Position numbers and translations under genes: made by a program
Part shown: one piece after another, positions 17,937-26,793 of the stretch
Layout: the number at the start of each line of letters is the position of its first letter
How positions within the stretch are numbered: position 1 is the first letter of the stretch
Notes under the pieces: generated by a model
Database searches by the model: none
Seen by the model: the letters and a program-made list of their open reading frames with translations, nothing else
What the model was told of the DNA's origin: nothing
From: Amycolatopsis oliviviridis
GTDB lineage: Bacteria; Actinomycetota; Actinomycetes; Mycobacteriales; Pseudonocardiaceae
Length of the DNA: 64,000 nucleotides
Direction: 5' to 3'
Assembly: GCF_014654365.1 (NCBI RefSeq)
Contig: NZ_BNAY01000003.1
Span: 806,001-870,000, forward strand

Positions 17937-18977
17937 ATGACCAGCACAAACACCCCCAAGACCTTCCCGCTCAACCTGCCGGAAGGTGACGCCGATCTGC
18001 TTCTCGACGAGTTGCAGAAGCGGCTACGCGAAGGGCGGCGCCTTGCCGCCGAAGTCGGCCAGATCCTGGCCGAGATCGAGTCACGTGGTGTCCGGGACCT
18101 CTACGGATACAACTCGATCGCCGTCTTCTACGAGCATGTGGCCCGGGTCCCCCGGGCGGAGGCGCAGAAGGTGACCGGTAGAGCACTGGCGCTCAACTCG
18201 AGACGGGCGCGCGACGGCACACCGACTCGCCCCGTCGCGCCTTTGACCGGAGTCACGGCCGCCACCGGCGTGCTTGCCGACGCCGGCATCGACCGGATCG
18301 TCACTGTCTTGAGGAGGTTGCCCGAACACGTCACCGCGAGCGCACGATCCGAGGCCGAGAAAGACCTGGTCGATCTCGCCAGCGTCGCGAGACCACGCGA
18401 CATCACGGTGGCCGGGACAGATCTGCTCGCACGTCTCGACCCGGATGGGAGCGCCACCGACGACCCCAGTCCGAAACACGAGCGAAGCGAATTGTGGTTG
18501 CGCCAGAAGCGGACCGGCCGTTGGGACATGCGCGGCAACCTCGATCCGGAGACAGGCTCCCGCCTGAACGCGCTTCTGGTGCCACGAGCGTACCCGGCCC
18601 CGAACCGGGAAGCCGACGGCCGCACGCCGGCGGAGAGACGCGGGGACGCTTTCACGGAGATCGTCGATCTCGCGGAGGGCGGGCCGGATGTCCCGCTGCC
18701 TCGACAAGCGCCGGAACAGGGCGGAGAGAAGCCTCCGCCCGCGGAGCCAATCGAGAACGCAGAGCCGGTCAAGAAACCTCCGCACCGTCCCAAGACCACC
18801 CAGGCACGGCCGCAGGGCCATCCAAGCCCACACCGCAGCGACAGCGGTATTCGAGAGGGCGCCGCGGCCGAACAATCCCAGAACGTGGCCCGAATAAGGC
18901 CTACACGTTGGTGGACACGGCTGTCGAAACCGAGAGCCGAGAACTCCACGCGACCGCAGAAGCCCTTAACGGCCTGA
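17937..18977 (+). CDS. DUF222 (13E12-repeat family) protein, C-terminally incomplete, possibly frameshifted
   Basis: Residues 20-235 match the DUF222/13E12 pattern: helical N-terminus, GYNSIAVFYEHVARVPRAEA, RPVAPLTGVTAATGVLADAGIDRIVTVL, and WDMRGNLDPETGSRLNALLVPRAYP. Full-length members usually continue to an HNH nuclease domain. Here the sequence passes into a Pro/Lys-rich stretch and stops at residue 346 without any HNH cysteines or histidines. From about 18893 another frame of the same strand reads a protein-like tail (AYTLVDTAVETESRELHATA) to a TAG at 19028-19030, so a frameshift near 18880 is possible. DUF222 genes are repeated and mobile-like in Mycobacterium (REP13E12). Its insertion breaks the conserved rpfB-rsmA pair. 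Confidence 0.7.
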   Translation: MTSTNTPKTFPLNLPEGDADLLLDELQKRLREGRRLAAEVGQILAEIESRGVRDLYGYNSIAVFYEHVARVPRAEAQKVTGRALALNSRRARDGTPTRPVAPLTGVTAATGVLADAGIDRIVTVLRRLPEHVTASARSEAEKDLVDLASVARPRDITVAGTDLLARLDPDGSATDDPSPKHERSELWLRQKRTGRWDMRGNLDPETGSRLNALLVPRAYPAPNREADGRTPAERRGDAFTEIVDLAEGGPDVPLPRQAPEQGGEKPPPAEPIENAEPVKKPPHRPKTTQARPQGHPSPHRSDSGIREGAAAEQSQNVARIRPTRWWTRLSKPRAENSTRPQKPLTA

Positions 18978-19036
18978 AGGCCACCCTGCGGGCGAACCCA
19001 CATGATGACCTTCAGGGAGAGGAGACTTAGTCGACG

Positions 19037-20494
19037 TCAGGCCTTCTTGCCGCAGTGCGGCCAAGCGCCGTAGCCACCGCGGTCGTCGCGGACCTTCTCG
19101 GCGACGGCGATCTGCTGGGCCTTGCTGGCCTGGTGCGGATACGCGGCGTACTGCGAGCCGCCGTAGGCGTCCCAGGTGCTCTTGTTGAACTGCAGGCCAC
19201 CGTAGTAGCCGTTGCCGGTGTTGGCGGCCCAGTTACCGGTCGACTCGCACTGCGCGATGCGGTCCCAAGCACCGGCGTCACCGATGACCGGGTCGGCAGG
19301 CTTTTTCGTACCGACCTTGACGATCTTGGGCTTGGCCTCGGTGATGACCTCTTCCGAGACCTTCTCCCGGCCGACCTCTTTGCCGTTGCGCTTGGTGACC
19401 TTGTAGGTCACGGTCTTCTGACCCGGGGTGCCCGGGTCCTCGACCTTGGTCTTGCCCTTTTCGAGCTCCGGGTCGTCGACCTTCTGCTCGGGCGGCGCGA
19501 TCTCCTCGTTCTGCTTGACCATGGTGACGCCGGTCCGGCTGATGTGGACCTCCGCGCCGTCGACCAGCTTGACGTCGAGGCCACCGACGGCCTCGTCGTC
19601 CGGGCCGAGGGTCATCCGGAGCTCACCGAGGAATTCCTTGGTGGTGACCGAGTTGGTCTGAACCTTCTTCGGTTCGTTCGCGCCGTCGAAGACGGTGACG
19701 TTCTTGAGGGTCTTGATCTCGACGGTGGAGCCCTCGAGCGGGAGCTCACCGTTCTGCGGCATCGAGGTCCAGGTGCCGGACTTCGCGAGATCGGAACGGC
19801 CGAGCTGGTTCAGGGCCTCGCCGAGGTTGGTCGCGCGGACCCAGGACTCCTGCTGCGGGGCGCCGTCGACGATGAGGTTCAGCTTGCGGCCACGCTCGAG
19901 CTTGATGACGCCGCCGTCGCCGACCTCCGCCTGCGGCGAGGGCGAGAGCGAGTCGTGCGCGCCGACCGAAAGGCCGGCGTCCTCGAGAACCTCGCCGACC
20001 GTGTCGCCGAAGCTGTGGACGGTCTGCTGCTTGCCGTCGATGTCGAGCGTGACGCTCTTGTTCATCGCCATCGCGGCCGCGCCGCCACCGCCGAGGGTGA
20101 GCAGCACCGCCATGACGGTTCCCTTGAGGAACCGCTTCTTCCAGACGCGGGTCGCGCTGGAGATGACCTCGTCCTTGGTCGCGGCCTTCATCGGCGCGCC
20201 CGCGGTGCGGTCTTCGGCCATCTCGTCCGGGATAACGATCGGCGGGAGCATGGTGGTCTCGGCGCTGATGAGGCGGATCAGTTCATCGACGTCGACGTCG
20301 ATCTCGGCCATCAGGGCGTCGGCGTCGGAGCCGAGCGCGGCGAGGACGTCCTGCTGCGTGATGCGCGGGTCGTCGGAGTAGTCCAGCTCGCCGTACTGAG
20401 TGTCGCGGTCGAGCACGGCAACCGAACCGGCGGAAGCGAAGGTGTTCGTCTCTGCGCCGAGGCGCGAGCCATCCTGCCTACTGCTACCAGTCAC
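19037..20494 (-). CDS. rpfB: resuscitation-promoting factor RpfB (DUF348-G5-transglycosylase)
   Basis: This secreted, membrane-anchored muralytic enzyme cleaves peptidoglycan and promotes regrowth of dormant cells. The 485-residue protein has a cytosolic N-terminus of ~115 residues (longer than in M. tuberculosis), one membrane anchor (about residues 118-140, [20 protein letters not shown]), three DUF348 repeats (about 143-310, each with [13 protein letters not shown]-like units), a G5 domain (about 335-400, [17 protein letters not shown]) and the C-terminal Rpf lysozyme-like domain. The Rpf domain begins [13 protein letters not shown], with the catalytic Glu in CESTGNW, and ends at a Cys (PHCGKKA). 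The GTG at 20494 follows GGGAAAGGGAA. It is flanked by tatD as in M. tuberculosis. Confidence 0.95.
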   Translation of the reverse strand: MTGSSRQDGSRLGAETNTFASAGSVAVLDRDTQYGELDYSDDPRITQQDVLAALGSDADALMAEIDVDVDELIRLISAETTMLPPIVIPDEMAEDRTAGAPMKAATKDEVISSATRVWKKRFLKGTVMAVLLTLGGGGAAAMAMNKSVTLDIDGKQQTVHSFGDTVGEVLEDAGLSVGAHDSLSPSPQAEVGDGGVIKLERGRKLNLIVDGAPQQESWVRATNLGEALNQLGRSDLAKSGTWTSMPQNGELPLEGSTVEIKTLKNVTVFDGANEPKKVQTNSVTTKEFLGELRMTLGPDDEAVGGLDVKLVDGAEVHISRTGVTMVKQNEEIAPPEQKVDDPELEKGKTKVEDPGTPGQKTVTYKVTKRNGKEVGREKVSEEVITEAKPKIVKVGTKKPADPVIGDAGAWDRIAQCESTGNWAANTGNGYYGGLQFNKSTWDAYGGSQYAAYPHQASKAQQIAVAEKVRDDRGGYGAWPHCGKKA

Positions 20495-20829
20495 TGGGTC
20501 GTTCCCTTTCCCAAGACGTCGAGGAGCTCGACAACCGCTCCACCACGTCCTTCGTCTCGATGCGCACTTCGGCACACCTCTAGAAGTCCGACACCCGCAG
20601 CCAGCGCCATCGTCACGGTTCCAGGCCGTACCGCTCCCGGTTCCGCTTCCCCGACGTGCACTGACGTGACTGTGGGCGTAACAGCCGGAGACCGCATGAG
20701 CGGGCACCGACCGGCACGATCACGGGACAGTAACGAACCTCGCCGGGTTGCGCAAACACCCCCCGGAGTGTCGTGACGTTGGTCACTCATCAGAGTGGAC
20801 CATTCTTGATCACTAATGTCGCAGTCCGT
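20495..20829 (-). promoter_or_regulatory. 335-bp rpfB upstream region, with palindrome at 20773-20786
   Basis: No gene is supported between tatD and rpfB. GTGAC-GTTG-GTCAC (20773-20786) is an inverted repeat at the distal end, about 280 bp before rpfB. It could be an operator but nothing identifies its protein. I looked for a ydaO (cyclic di-AMP) riboswitch, known before rpf genes in some Actinobacteria, and did not find its conserved blocks. Confidence 0.3.
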
Positions 20830-21666
20830 TCAACCAGCGGTGACTGTCGGCAAACGGAAGACCCGCTCAGCGGTCACTCGCACCGCTTCGGCCACCTCGT
20901 GTACCGCCTCGCCCCTGAGCGAGGCGAGGTGGCGAACGGTGTAGGCGGCGCAGTAGGGCTCGTTGGGGCGCCCACGGAACGGATGAGGGGTCAGGAACGG
21001 CGCGTCGGTTTCGACGAGGTACTGGTCCGCCGGAACGATCCGTGCCGCTTCGTGGAGCCCGCGGGCGTTGCGGAAGCTGACCGTTCCGGCGAACGAAAGG
21101 ACGTATCCCGCGTCGACGCAGCGACGGGCGATGAGCTCGTCCCCCGAGAAGCAGTGAAAGACGACCTGTTCGGGCGCGCCTTCTTCTTCGAGGATCCGCA
21201 AAACGTCGTCGTGGGCGTCTCGATCATGGATCATCAGCGGCTTCCCGATCCGTTTGGCGAGATCGATGTGCCACCGGAAGGCGTCCTGCTGGGCGTCGTG
21301 GGGCGAGTAGTCCCAGTAGTAGTCAAGGCCGGTCTCGCCGACCGCGACCACTCTGGACTGTTTCGCGAGACTCTCCACTTCGGATTTCTCGTCCTCACCG
21401 AAATCCTTGGTGCGCGTGGGATGGATCGCGACGGCAGCCCAGACCCGAGGGTCCCAAGTGGACGCTTGCGCGGCCCAGCGAGCGGCCGCGAGATCGTCCG
21501 CGACGGTGATCACCCGCGAGACACCGGCGCGTTCGGCGCGATCGACCATGGCTGTCACATCAGCCGCGGTGACCGCGCCGCACGCGTCGAGGTGGGTGTG
21601 CGCGTCCACCACCGAAACCGGAAGCCGGTCCGGGATCGGTGGCAGTTCCTTCTTCTCCGCACCCAT
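20830..21666 (-). CDS. tatD: TatD family metal-dependent hydrolase / DNase
   Basis: TatD proteins are TIM-barrel metallohydrolases with 3'-5' exonuclease activity on DNA, implicated in repair. The 278-residue protein has the metal ligands in VDAHTHLDACG, the GETGLDYYWDYSPHDAQQDAFRWH block, IHDRDAHDDVL, VFHCFSG and the C-terminal YLVETDAPFLTP. The length is usual. Its start lies 8 bp after the metG stop, so the two form an operon, as in M. tuberculosis (Rv1007c-Rv1008). Confidence 0.93.
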   Translation of the reverse strand: MGAEKKELPPIPDRLPVSVVDAHTHLDACGAVTAADVTAMVDRAERAGVSRVITVADDLAAARWAAQASTWDPRVWAAVAIHPTRTKDFGEDEKSEVESLAKQSRVVAVGETGLDYYWDYSPHDAQQDAFRWHIDLAKRIGKPLMIHDRDAHDDVLRILEEEGAPEQVVFHCFSGDELIARRCVDAGYVLSFAGTVSFRNARGLHEAARIVPADQYLVETDAPFLTPHPFRGRPNEPYCAAYTVRHLASLRGEAVHEVAEAVRVTAERVFRLPTVTAG

Positions 21667-21673
21667 CAGCTGA

Positions 21674-23467
21674 TCATTTCGAGATCGGCGCCCATTCGGG
21701 ACCGGTCTCGCCGAGTTCCGGGTCCAGCTTGGCGAACAACGGGGTCGGCTTCTCCAGCGCCTTGCCGACCTCGATCGGCACGGACTTCCAGCGTGCCTGC
21801 TCGGCCTTGTAGTCCCCGGTGATGATGGGGTTGATCCGGCCGGGGATGTCGAGGTCCTCGACTTCCTGCAGTTCGGGCTGGGCAGCCCAGACGCCGGTAC
21901 CGCCGAGCGCCTCGTGCACCTTCTGAGCCGAGTGGGGCAGGAACGGGGTCAGCAGCGTGTTGGCGTCCGACACGACCTGCAGGGCGGTGTGCAGGACACT
22001 GTCGCGTCGGGCGGGGTCGTCCTTGAGCTTCCAGGGCTCCTGGTCCGACAGGTACCGGTTCGCGGCGGTGACGACGCGCATGGCCTCGCTCGCCGCCGCC
22101 TTGAACCGGGACCGCTGCAGGTGGGCGCCGGCGGTGTCGAACGCCTTGCGGGAAAGCTCCTTGAGCTCCTCGTCGGCGGCCGTGGGAGCGTCGGGACGCG
22201 GAATGGCGCCGACGTTCTTGTGGGCCATGGAGATGGACCGGTTGACGAGGTTGCCCCACTCGTTGGCCAGCTCGAAATTGGTCCGGCGGACGAATTCGTC
22301 CCAGGTGAAGTCGGTGTCCTGGGTCTCGGGACCCGCGACCGAGATGAAGTACCGCAGGGTGTCCGGGCCGAATTCGCGCAGGAAGTCGTGGACGTAGATG
22401 ACCGTTCCGCGCGAGGTCGAGAACTTCGAGCCGCTCATCGTGAGGAATTCGCTGGAAACGATCTCGTCGGGCAGGTGCAGCTTGCCGTACTTGCCGGGTA
22501 CGCCGCCTCGGTCGCCATCGCCGTTGTGGCCGAACAGCAGCGCGGGCCAGATCTGGGCATGGAAGGTGATGTTGTCCTTGCCCATGAAGTAATAGGAGCG
22601 GGCGTCAGGGTTGTTCCACCACTCCTGCCAGGCGTCCGGGTTGCCGGACCGGCGCGCCCACTCGACGCTCGCCGAGAAGTAGCCGATGACCGCGTCGAAC
22701 CAGACGTAGAAGCGCTTCATCGGCTGGTCGCGCCAGCCGTCGAGCGGGATCTTCACGCCCCAGTCGAGATCGCGGGTGATCGGCCGCGGTCGCATGTCGT
22801 CGATCAGGTTCTTGGTGAAGTTGAGAACGTTCGGGCGCCAGTCGGTCTTGCTGGACAACCATTTGCCCAACGTCTCGACGAACGCGGACAGGTCGAGGAA
22901 GTAGTGCTCGGTCTCGACGAACTTCGGCGTTTCACCGTTGATCCGGGACTTCGGGTTGATCAGCTCCGCGGCGTCGAGCTGATTGCCGCAGTTGTCGCAC
23001 TGGTCGCCGCGCGCGCCGTCGTAACCGCAGATCGGGCACGTGCCCTCGATGTACCGGTCGGGCAGGGTGCGGCCGGTCGACGGGCTGATCGCGCCCCGGG
23101 TCGTCTTGGGGACGACGTAGCCGTTGCGGTGCAGCGCGAGGAAGATCTGCTGCGTGACCTCGGCGTGGTTACCCGTGGTCGTGCGGGTGAACAGGTCGTA
23201 GGTGAGACCGAGTCCCTGCAGGTCCTGGCCGATCTGACGGGTGTACTTGTCCGCCGTCTGCTGGGAAGTCAGGCCTTCGTTGTCCGCCTGGACGGTGATG
23301 GGGGTGCCGTGTTCGTCGGTGCCGGACACCATGAGCACCCGGTTGCCGGCCATTCGCTGGTAGCGGGAGAAGACGTCGGACGGGACGCCGAATCCGGACA
23401 CGTGGCCGATGTGGCGGGGGCCGTTGGCGTAGGGCCAGGCCACCGCAGTCAACACTGGGGTGCTCAT
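21674..23467 (-). CDS. metG: methionyl-tRNA synthetase
   Basis: MetG charges initiator and elongator tRNA-Met. The 597-residue class I synthetase has the HIGH signature ([14 protein letters not shown]), a zinc knuckle with CPICGYDG and CDNCG near residues 143-160, and a KMSKS variant KFSTSRG near residue 354. The anticodon-binding helical domain occupies residues ~400-540 ([15 protein letters not shown]). There is no C-terminal tRNA-binding EMAP domain, as is normal in Actinobacteria. A PadR regulator is divergent 62 bp upstream; tatD follows in the same operon. Confidence 0.96.
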   Translation of the reverse strand: MSTPVLTAVAWPYANGPRHIGHVSGFGVPSDVFSRYQRMAGNRVLMVSGTDEHGTPITVQADNEGLTSQQTADKYTRQIGQDLQGLGLTYDLFTRTTTGNHAEVTQQIFLALHRNGYVVPKTTRGAISPSTGRTLPDRYIEGTCPICGYDGARGDQCDNCGNQLDAAELINPKSRINGETPKFVETEHYFLDLSAFVETLGKWLSSKTDWRPNVLNFTKNLIDDMRPRPITRDLDWGVKIPLDGWRDQPMKRFYVWFDAVIGYFSASVEWARRSGNPDAWQEWWNNPDARSYYFMGKDNITFHAQIWPALLFGHNGDGDRGGVPGKYGKLHLPDEIVSSEFLTMSGSKFSTSRGTVIYVHDFLREFGPDTLRYFISVAGPETQDTDFTWDEFVRRTNFELANEWGNLVNRSISMAHKNVGAIPRPDAPTAADEELKELSRKAFDTAGAHLQRSRFKAAASEAMRVVTAANRYLSDQEPWKLKDDPARRDSVLHTALQVVSDANTLLTPFLPHSAQKVHEALGGTGVWAAQPELQEVEDLDIPGRINPIITGDYKAEQARWKSVPIEVGKALEKPTPLFAKLDPELGETGPEWAPISK

Positions 23468-23529
23468 GCTTGTTTAGCCTACGGACGTCGTCCAAGGCAT
23501 TGTTGTCCGGGAGAGGATCGGAGGCTTCG

Positions 23530-24123
23530 GTGTCCGCCACGCGTCTGCTGGTGCTGGGTGTCGTGCGCATGTACGGGAAGGCACACGGCTACCAGGTCCG
23601 GCGCGAGCTCCTTTCGTGGGCGGCCGACAAGTGGGGCAACGTCCAGCCCGGTTCGATCTATCACGCGCTGAAGAAGATGACGGCCGACGGTCTCCTGGAG
23701 CAGGTCGAGGAAGCCGAAGCGGGCAGCGGGCCCGACAGGGTCGCCTACCGGCTGACCGAGGACGGAGAGACCGAGTTCATCGTGCAGCTCGGCAGGGCAT
23801 TGTCGAGCGACGACGCGACCGGGTACTCGCTGTCGGCGGCGATCACGTTCATGCCGACCCTTCCCCGCCCGCAGGTGCTGGCCCTGCTGAAACAACAGCT
23901 GGCGAATATGGAAGCGCACGCCCAGTCGACCCACTACGCCCGTGAACACGCCGTCGATCTGGGAAAGCCGCCGCACGTGAGCGAGCTGTACCGCCTGTGG
24001 AGCGCGCACGCGGAGGCGAACGTGTCCTGGATGAGGGATCTGATCGGCCGTCTGGAAGCCGGCGAGTACGTGATGGCGGGCGAAGGCGACACCGAGGCCG
24101 TGTTCGGCGCACCGCCCGAGTAA
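23530..24123 (+). CDS. PadR family transcriptional regulator of the adjacent ABC transporter
   Basis: The 197-residue protein has an N-terminal winged helix of the PadR type (VSATRLLVLGVVRMYGKAHGYQVRREL, then NVQPGSIYHALKKMTADGLLEQ) and a helical C-terminal dimerisation half, as in PadR subfamily 2. The GTG at 23530 is preceded by CGGAGGC; an upstream in-frame start at 23470 would lie in the metG promoter. Directly downstream are two TAGTCAA/TTGACTA-type inverted repeats and then drrA-drrB-like transporter genes. It is therefore most likely a drug-responsive repressor of that operon, a pattern like LadR/LmrA-linked PadR proteins (inference). Confidence 0.87.
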   Translation: MSATRLLVLGVVRMYGKAHGYQVRRELLSWAADKWGNVQPGSIYHALKKMTADGLLEQVEEAEAGSGPDRVAYRLTEDGETEFIVQLGRALSSDDATGYSLSAAITFMPTLPRPQVLALLKQQLANMEAHAQSTHYAREHAVDLGKPPHVSELYRLWSAHAEANVSWMRDLIGRLEAGEYVMAGEGDTEAVFGAPPE

Positions 24124-24190
24124 TCAAATTTGACTACAGAACGACACCTAGGGCAGAGTGCGTCCGTCATCTAGTCAAGTTTGACTAGAT
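24119..24190. promoter_or_regulatory. two inverted-repeat operators for the PadR regulator
   Basis: The distal site ATCTAGTCAA-GT-TTGACTAGAT (24169-24190) is a perfect 10-2-10 palindrome. A weaker copy AATCAAATTTGACT lies at 24122-24135, with centres 51 bp apart (about five helical turns). Both stand between padR and the transporter ATPase gene, 22 bp before its ATG. They probably overlap the transporter promoter. Confidence 0.75.
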
Positions 24191-24211
24191 GAGCATCGGA
24201 AAGGAGTAGAC

Positions 24212-25222
24212 ATGATCAAGGCACGCGGCCTTGAGCGGCGCTTCCGCCGCAAGGGCCGCAATGGGGGCGAGGTCCACGCCGTCAAGGGCGTCGATCTCGA
24301 CGTTTCGGCCGGGGAGCTGGTCGGCTTCCTGGGACCGAACGGCGCGGGGAAGACCACGACCCTGCGCATGCTGACAACGCTCCTCAAGCCCACCGCCGGC
24401 GAGGCGACGGTCGGCGGCTGCGACCTACTCGCCGACCCGCTGGGGGTGCGTCGGCGGATCGGTTACGTCGCCCAGGGCGGCGGCACCGCGCCGGCGAGCA
24501 AGGTCGTCGAGGAGATCGAGTTCCAGGGACGGCTGTACCGGATGAGCAAGGCGGACGCGCTCGCGCGCGGGGCCGTCCTCGCCGAACAGCTGGACCTCGC
24601 CGGACTCGACCAGCGAACGACCGCGACCCTGTCGGGCGGTCAGCGCCGACGGCTCGACATCGCGCTGGGGCTGATCCACTCGCCCGGGCTCGTCTTCCTC
24701 GACGAACCATCGACGGGACTCGACCCGCAGAGCCGGGCGAACCTGTGGGAGCACATCCGCAGGCTGCGGGACGAGCAGGGCGTCACGGTCTTCTTGACCA
24801 CGCACTACCTCGACGAGGCCGACGCGCTCTCCGACCGGCTGATCGTCATCGACGACGGGAAGATCGTCGCCGAGGGCACACCGGATTCGCTCAAGGCGAG
24901 GGTTTCCGGCGACAGTGTCGTCCTCGGGGTCTCACCGGAATCGGCGGCGGAGACCGCGGAGGTCGCGGGCCGCCTCGAAGGGGCGCACGAGATGACCGTC
25001 ACCGACGGCACGGTGCGTTTCCGCGTACCGCGCGGCGACACGGCGATGCCCGAACTGCTGCGAGCGCTGGACGCTCGGGGCATCGCGATGGCGTCCATGC
25101 AGGTGCACCGGCCGACGCTCGACGACGTTTTCCTGACCCTGACGGGCCGGAGCCTGCGCGACGCCGAAGAGGGCGCGCCTGCCGACGGCGCGCCGGAGAA
25201 GGAGGCGACGCATGTTGCATGA
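24212..25222 (+). CDS. DrrA-type ABC transporter ATP-binding protein
   Basis: The 336-residue ATPase belongs to the daunorubicin-resistance ABC-2 exporter class. It has Walker A GPNGAGKTTT, signature LSGGQRRRL, Walker B LVFLDEPSTGLDP and the H-loop TTHYLDEAD. The C-terminal extension of ~100 residues (VVLGVSPESAAETAEV through RPTLDDVFLTLTGR) is characteristic of DrrA proteins. AAAGGAG precedes the ATG. It overlaps the permease gene by 11 nt, so subunits are made together. It should export a hydrophobic drug or lipid; the substrate is not known. Confidence 0.92.
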   Translation: MIKARGLERRFRRKGRNGGEVHAVKGVDLDVSAGELVGFLGPNGAGKTTTLRMLTTLLKPTAGEATVGGCDLLADPLGVRRRIGYVAQGGGTAPASKVVEEIEFQGRLYRMSKADALARGAVLAEQLDLAGLDQRTTATLSGGQRRRLDIALGLIHSPGLVFLDEPSTGLDPQSRANLWEHIRRLRDEQGVTVFLTTHYLDEADALSDRLIVIDDGKIVAEGTPDSLKARVSGDSVVLGVSPESAAETAEVAGRLEGAHEMTVTDGTVRFRVPRGDTAMPELLRALDARGIAMASMQVHRPTLDDVFLTLTGRSLRDAEEGAPADGAPEKEATHVA

Positions 25223-25976
25223 CACTTGGTTGATCTTCCGCCGGGACATGCTCGCGGCGTTGCGCAACCCGACGTGGCTGGCGATCGGCATCATGCAGCC
25301 GTTGCTGTACTTGTTCTTCTTCGGACCGCTTCTGGTGAAGTCGCTCAACGCCCGGGGGCTGTCCGATGTGGACGGCTGGATGATCTTCACTCCGGCGATC
25401 ATCGCGCAGCTCGCGTTGTTCGGCAGCTCCTTCGTCGGGTTCGGTCTCCTCGCGGAATACCGCTCGGGCGTGGTCGAGCGGATGCGGGTCACACCAGTGA
25501 GCCGGGTGGCGCTGTTGCTGGGCAAGGTGCTCGCCAACGCGGTGCAGACCGTGGTCCAGGCATTGCTCATCATCGCGCTGGCGTATCTGGTCTTCGACCT
25601 GAACCCGCCGTTCGCCGGCGTCGTGCTCAGCCTGGTGATCGTCTTCCTCATGTCGATCACGCTGGCGTCATGTTCGTACGCGCTGGCGCTGACGCTCAAG
25701 AGCGAAGACTCTTTCCCGGCATTGCTCAACGCGGTGCTCATGCCGTTGCTGCTGCTGTCCGGAATCCTGATCCCGATCACCGCGGACTCGGCGCCGGATT
25801 GGCTGTACACGATTTCCCGGATCAATCCGTTCCGGCACGTGGTGGATGTCGAGCGGAACAGTTTCGGCGGTGACTTCTCGATGGACGCGCTGTTCACCGG
25901 GAGCGTCGTGGTACTGGTCATGGCGGTTCTGGCTATCTGGTGGGGCTCACGGACCTTCCAGCGGGAAAACGCCTGA
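25212..25976 (+). CDS. DrrB-type ABC-2 transporter permease
   Basis: This 254-residue integral membrane protein is the permease partner of the preceding ATPase. It has about six membrane spans, beginning with IGIMQPLLYLFFFGPLL, and the conserved ABC-2 segment GLLAEYRSGVVERMRVTPVSR (coupling helix). A long hydrophobic C-terminal half (LLLLSGILIPITADSAPDWL, then ARG-rich end) follows. Its ATG lies inside the ATPase gene (11-nt overlap). A hairpin at 25988-26036 ends the operon 11 bp after the stop. Confidence 0.92.
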   Translation: MLHDTWLIFRRDMLAALRNPTWLAIGIMQPLLYLFFFGPLLVKSLNARGLSDVDGWMIFTPAIIAQLALFGSSFVGFGLLAEYRSGVVERMRVTPVSRVALLLGKVLANAVQTVVQALLIIALAYLVFDLNPPFAGVVLSLVIVFLMSITLASCSYALALTLKSEDSFPALLNAVLMPLLLLSGILIPITADSAPDWLYTISRINPFRHVVDVERNSFGGDFSMDALFTGSVVVLVMAVLAIWWGSRTFQRENA

Positions 25977-25987
25977 GACACGCTGAA

Positions 25988-26036
25988 CCGAAAGGTCACC
26001 TCACGGCCGCCTCGCGGACGTAAGGTGACCTTTCGG
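25988..26036 (+). terminator. hairpin terminator after the PadR-controlled transporter operon
   Basis: A perfect 14-bp stem (25988-26001 with 26023-26036) with arm CCGAAAGGTCACCT closes a 21-nt loop. It begins 11 bp after the permease stop. Confidence 0.75.
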
Positions 26037-26063
26037 GCGTTCTGGGGCGATATTCGAGGACAG

Positions 26064-26684
26064 GTGACTTTGATCGATCCGGAAGGTGAGCACGGCGTCA
26101 CCCTGTCCCACCGTGAGACGGTGACGGACTGGGCGGCGGTGCGTGGCGCCGACATCCGGTTCGCCTCGGTCACCGTCAGCGAGAACACCAACTGGCGGGA
26201 CGTCGCGGCGGAACGCAATCTGGCCGGTGCGCAGCATGCCGGGATCCATACCGGGGCACGGCATTATGCGCGTCCCGGCGCCGTTCACGACCAGGCCGAC
26301 CATTTCGTGCGGACGGCGAGCGCGCTCGGTGCCTTCGCACCCGGTTCGCTCGCACCGGCGCTCGAAGTGGAGGCGCCCAGCGTCGACGACCGGTTCATCA
26401 AGGCGTGGATCAAACATGTCCGGCACGCGGCACGCATCGAACGCGTCCTGGTGTACGCGGGGCTCGACTGCTGGACGGACCGCCTGCACCCGGACAAGTG
26501 GGCGGACAGCGAAGTGGTGCTCTGGCTGGTCAGGCACAACGAAATCCCGGGGAGGCCGGGATGGTTCCACTCGCGGCTGGGCTTGCACCAGCACGGTTTC
26601 GGAACCGGGTTGCCCGGTGTGGACGGTCCGATCGCCCAAGACGCCGTGGTCTATCCCTTCAAGCTCTCGGACGTGCTTCTGTAG
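26064..26684 (+). CDS. GH25-like (lysozyme-fold) protein with altered catalytic residues
   Basis: The 206-residue soluble protein has the layout of glycoside hydrolase family 25 muramidases: an N-terminal GVTLSH strand, RFASVTVSENTNWRD, AGIHTGARHYARPG, LAPALEVEA, and RVLVYAGLDCWTDRLHP. In active GH25 enzymes the first strand is GIDVS and the fourth has a DxE pair. Here the first Asp is Thr and the DxE site reads EVE, so catalysis by the usual route is doubtful. No signal peptide is present, unlike secreted muramidases. The GTG at 26064 is preferred over an upstream frame start at 26025, which lies inside the terminator hairpin. Function unknown. Confidence 0.6.
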   Translation: MTLIDPEGEHGVTLSHRETVTDWAAVRGADIRFASVTVSENTNWRDVAAERNLAGAQHAGIHTGARHYARPGAVHDQADHFVRTASALGAFAPGSLAPALEVEAPSVDDRFIKAWIKHVRHAARIERVLVYAGLDCWTDRLHPDKWADSEVVLWLVRHNEIPGRPGWFHSRLGLHQHGFGTGLPGVDGPIAQDAVVYPFKLSDVLL

Positions 26685-26793
26685 TTCTCGTTCCGTGACG
26701 ACGGGTGTGCACGATGTCACCGAGTGGTCGCGGATCTCACTTTCCACGGGAGGCGGGTTGCGTTTCCGCCCACCCGGGCGGCGACAATGTCGC

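Noticed and set aside
20495-20829. ydaO (cyclic di-AMP) riboswitch in front of rpfB
   Set aside because: Such riboswitches precede rpf genes in some Actinobacteria, but the conserved GGGGxAACC, GGGGUGAAUC-like and CAGCUAACC blocks are not present on the - strand here.
25988-26036. third member of the AGCAAGGGACCTTTGCT hairpin family
   Set aside because: Its arm reads CCGAAAGGTCACCT; it shares only AAAGGT with the family and lacks the GGGACC core, so it is listed as an ordinary terminator.
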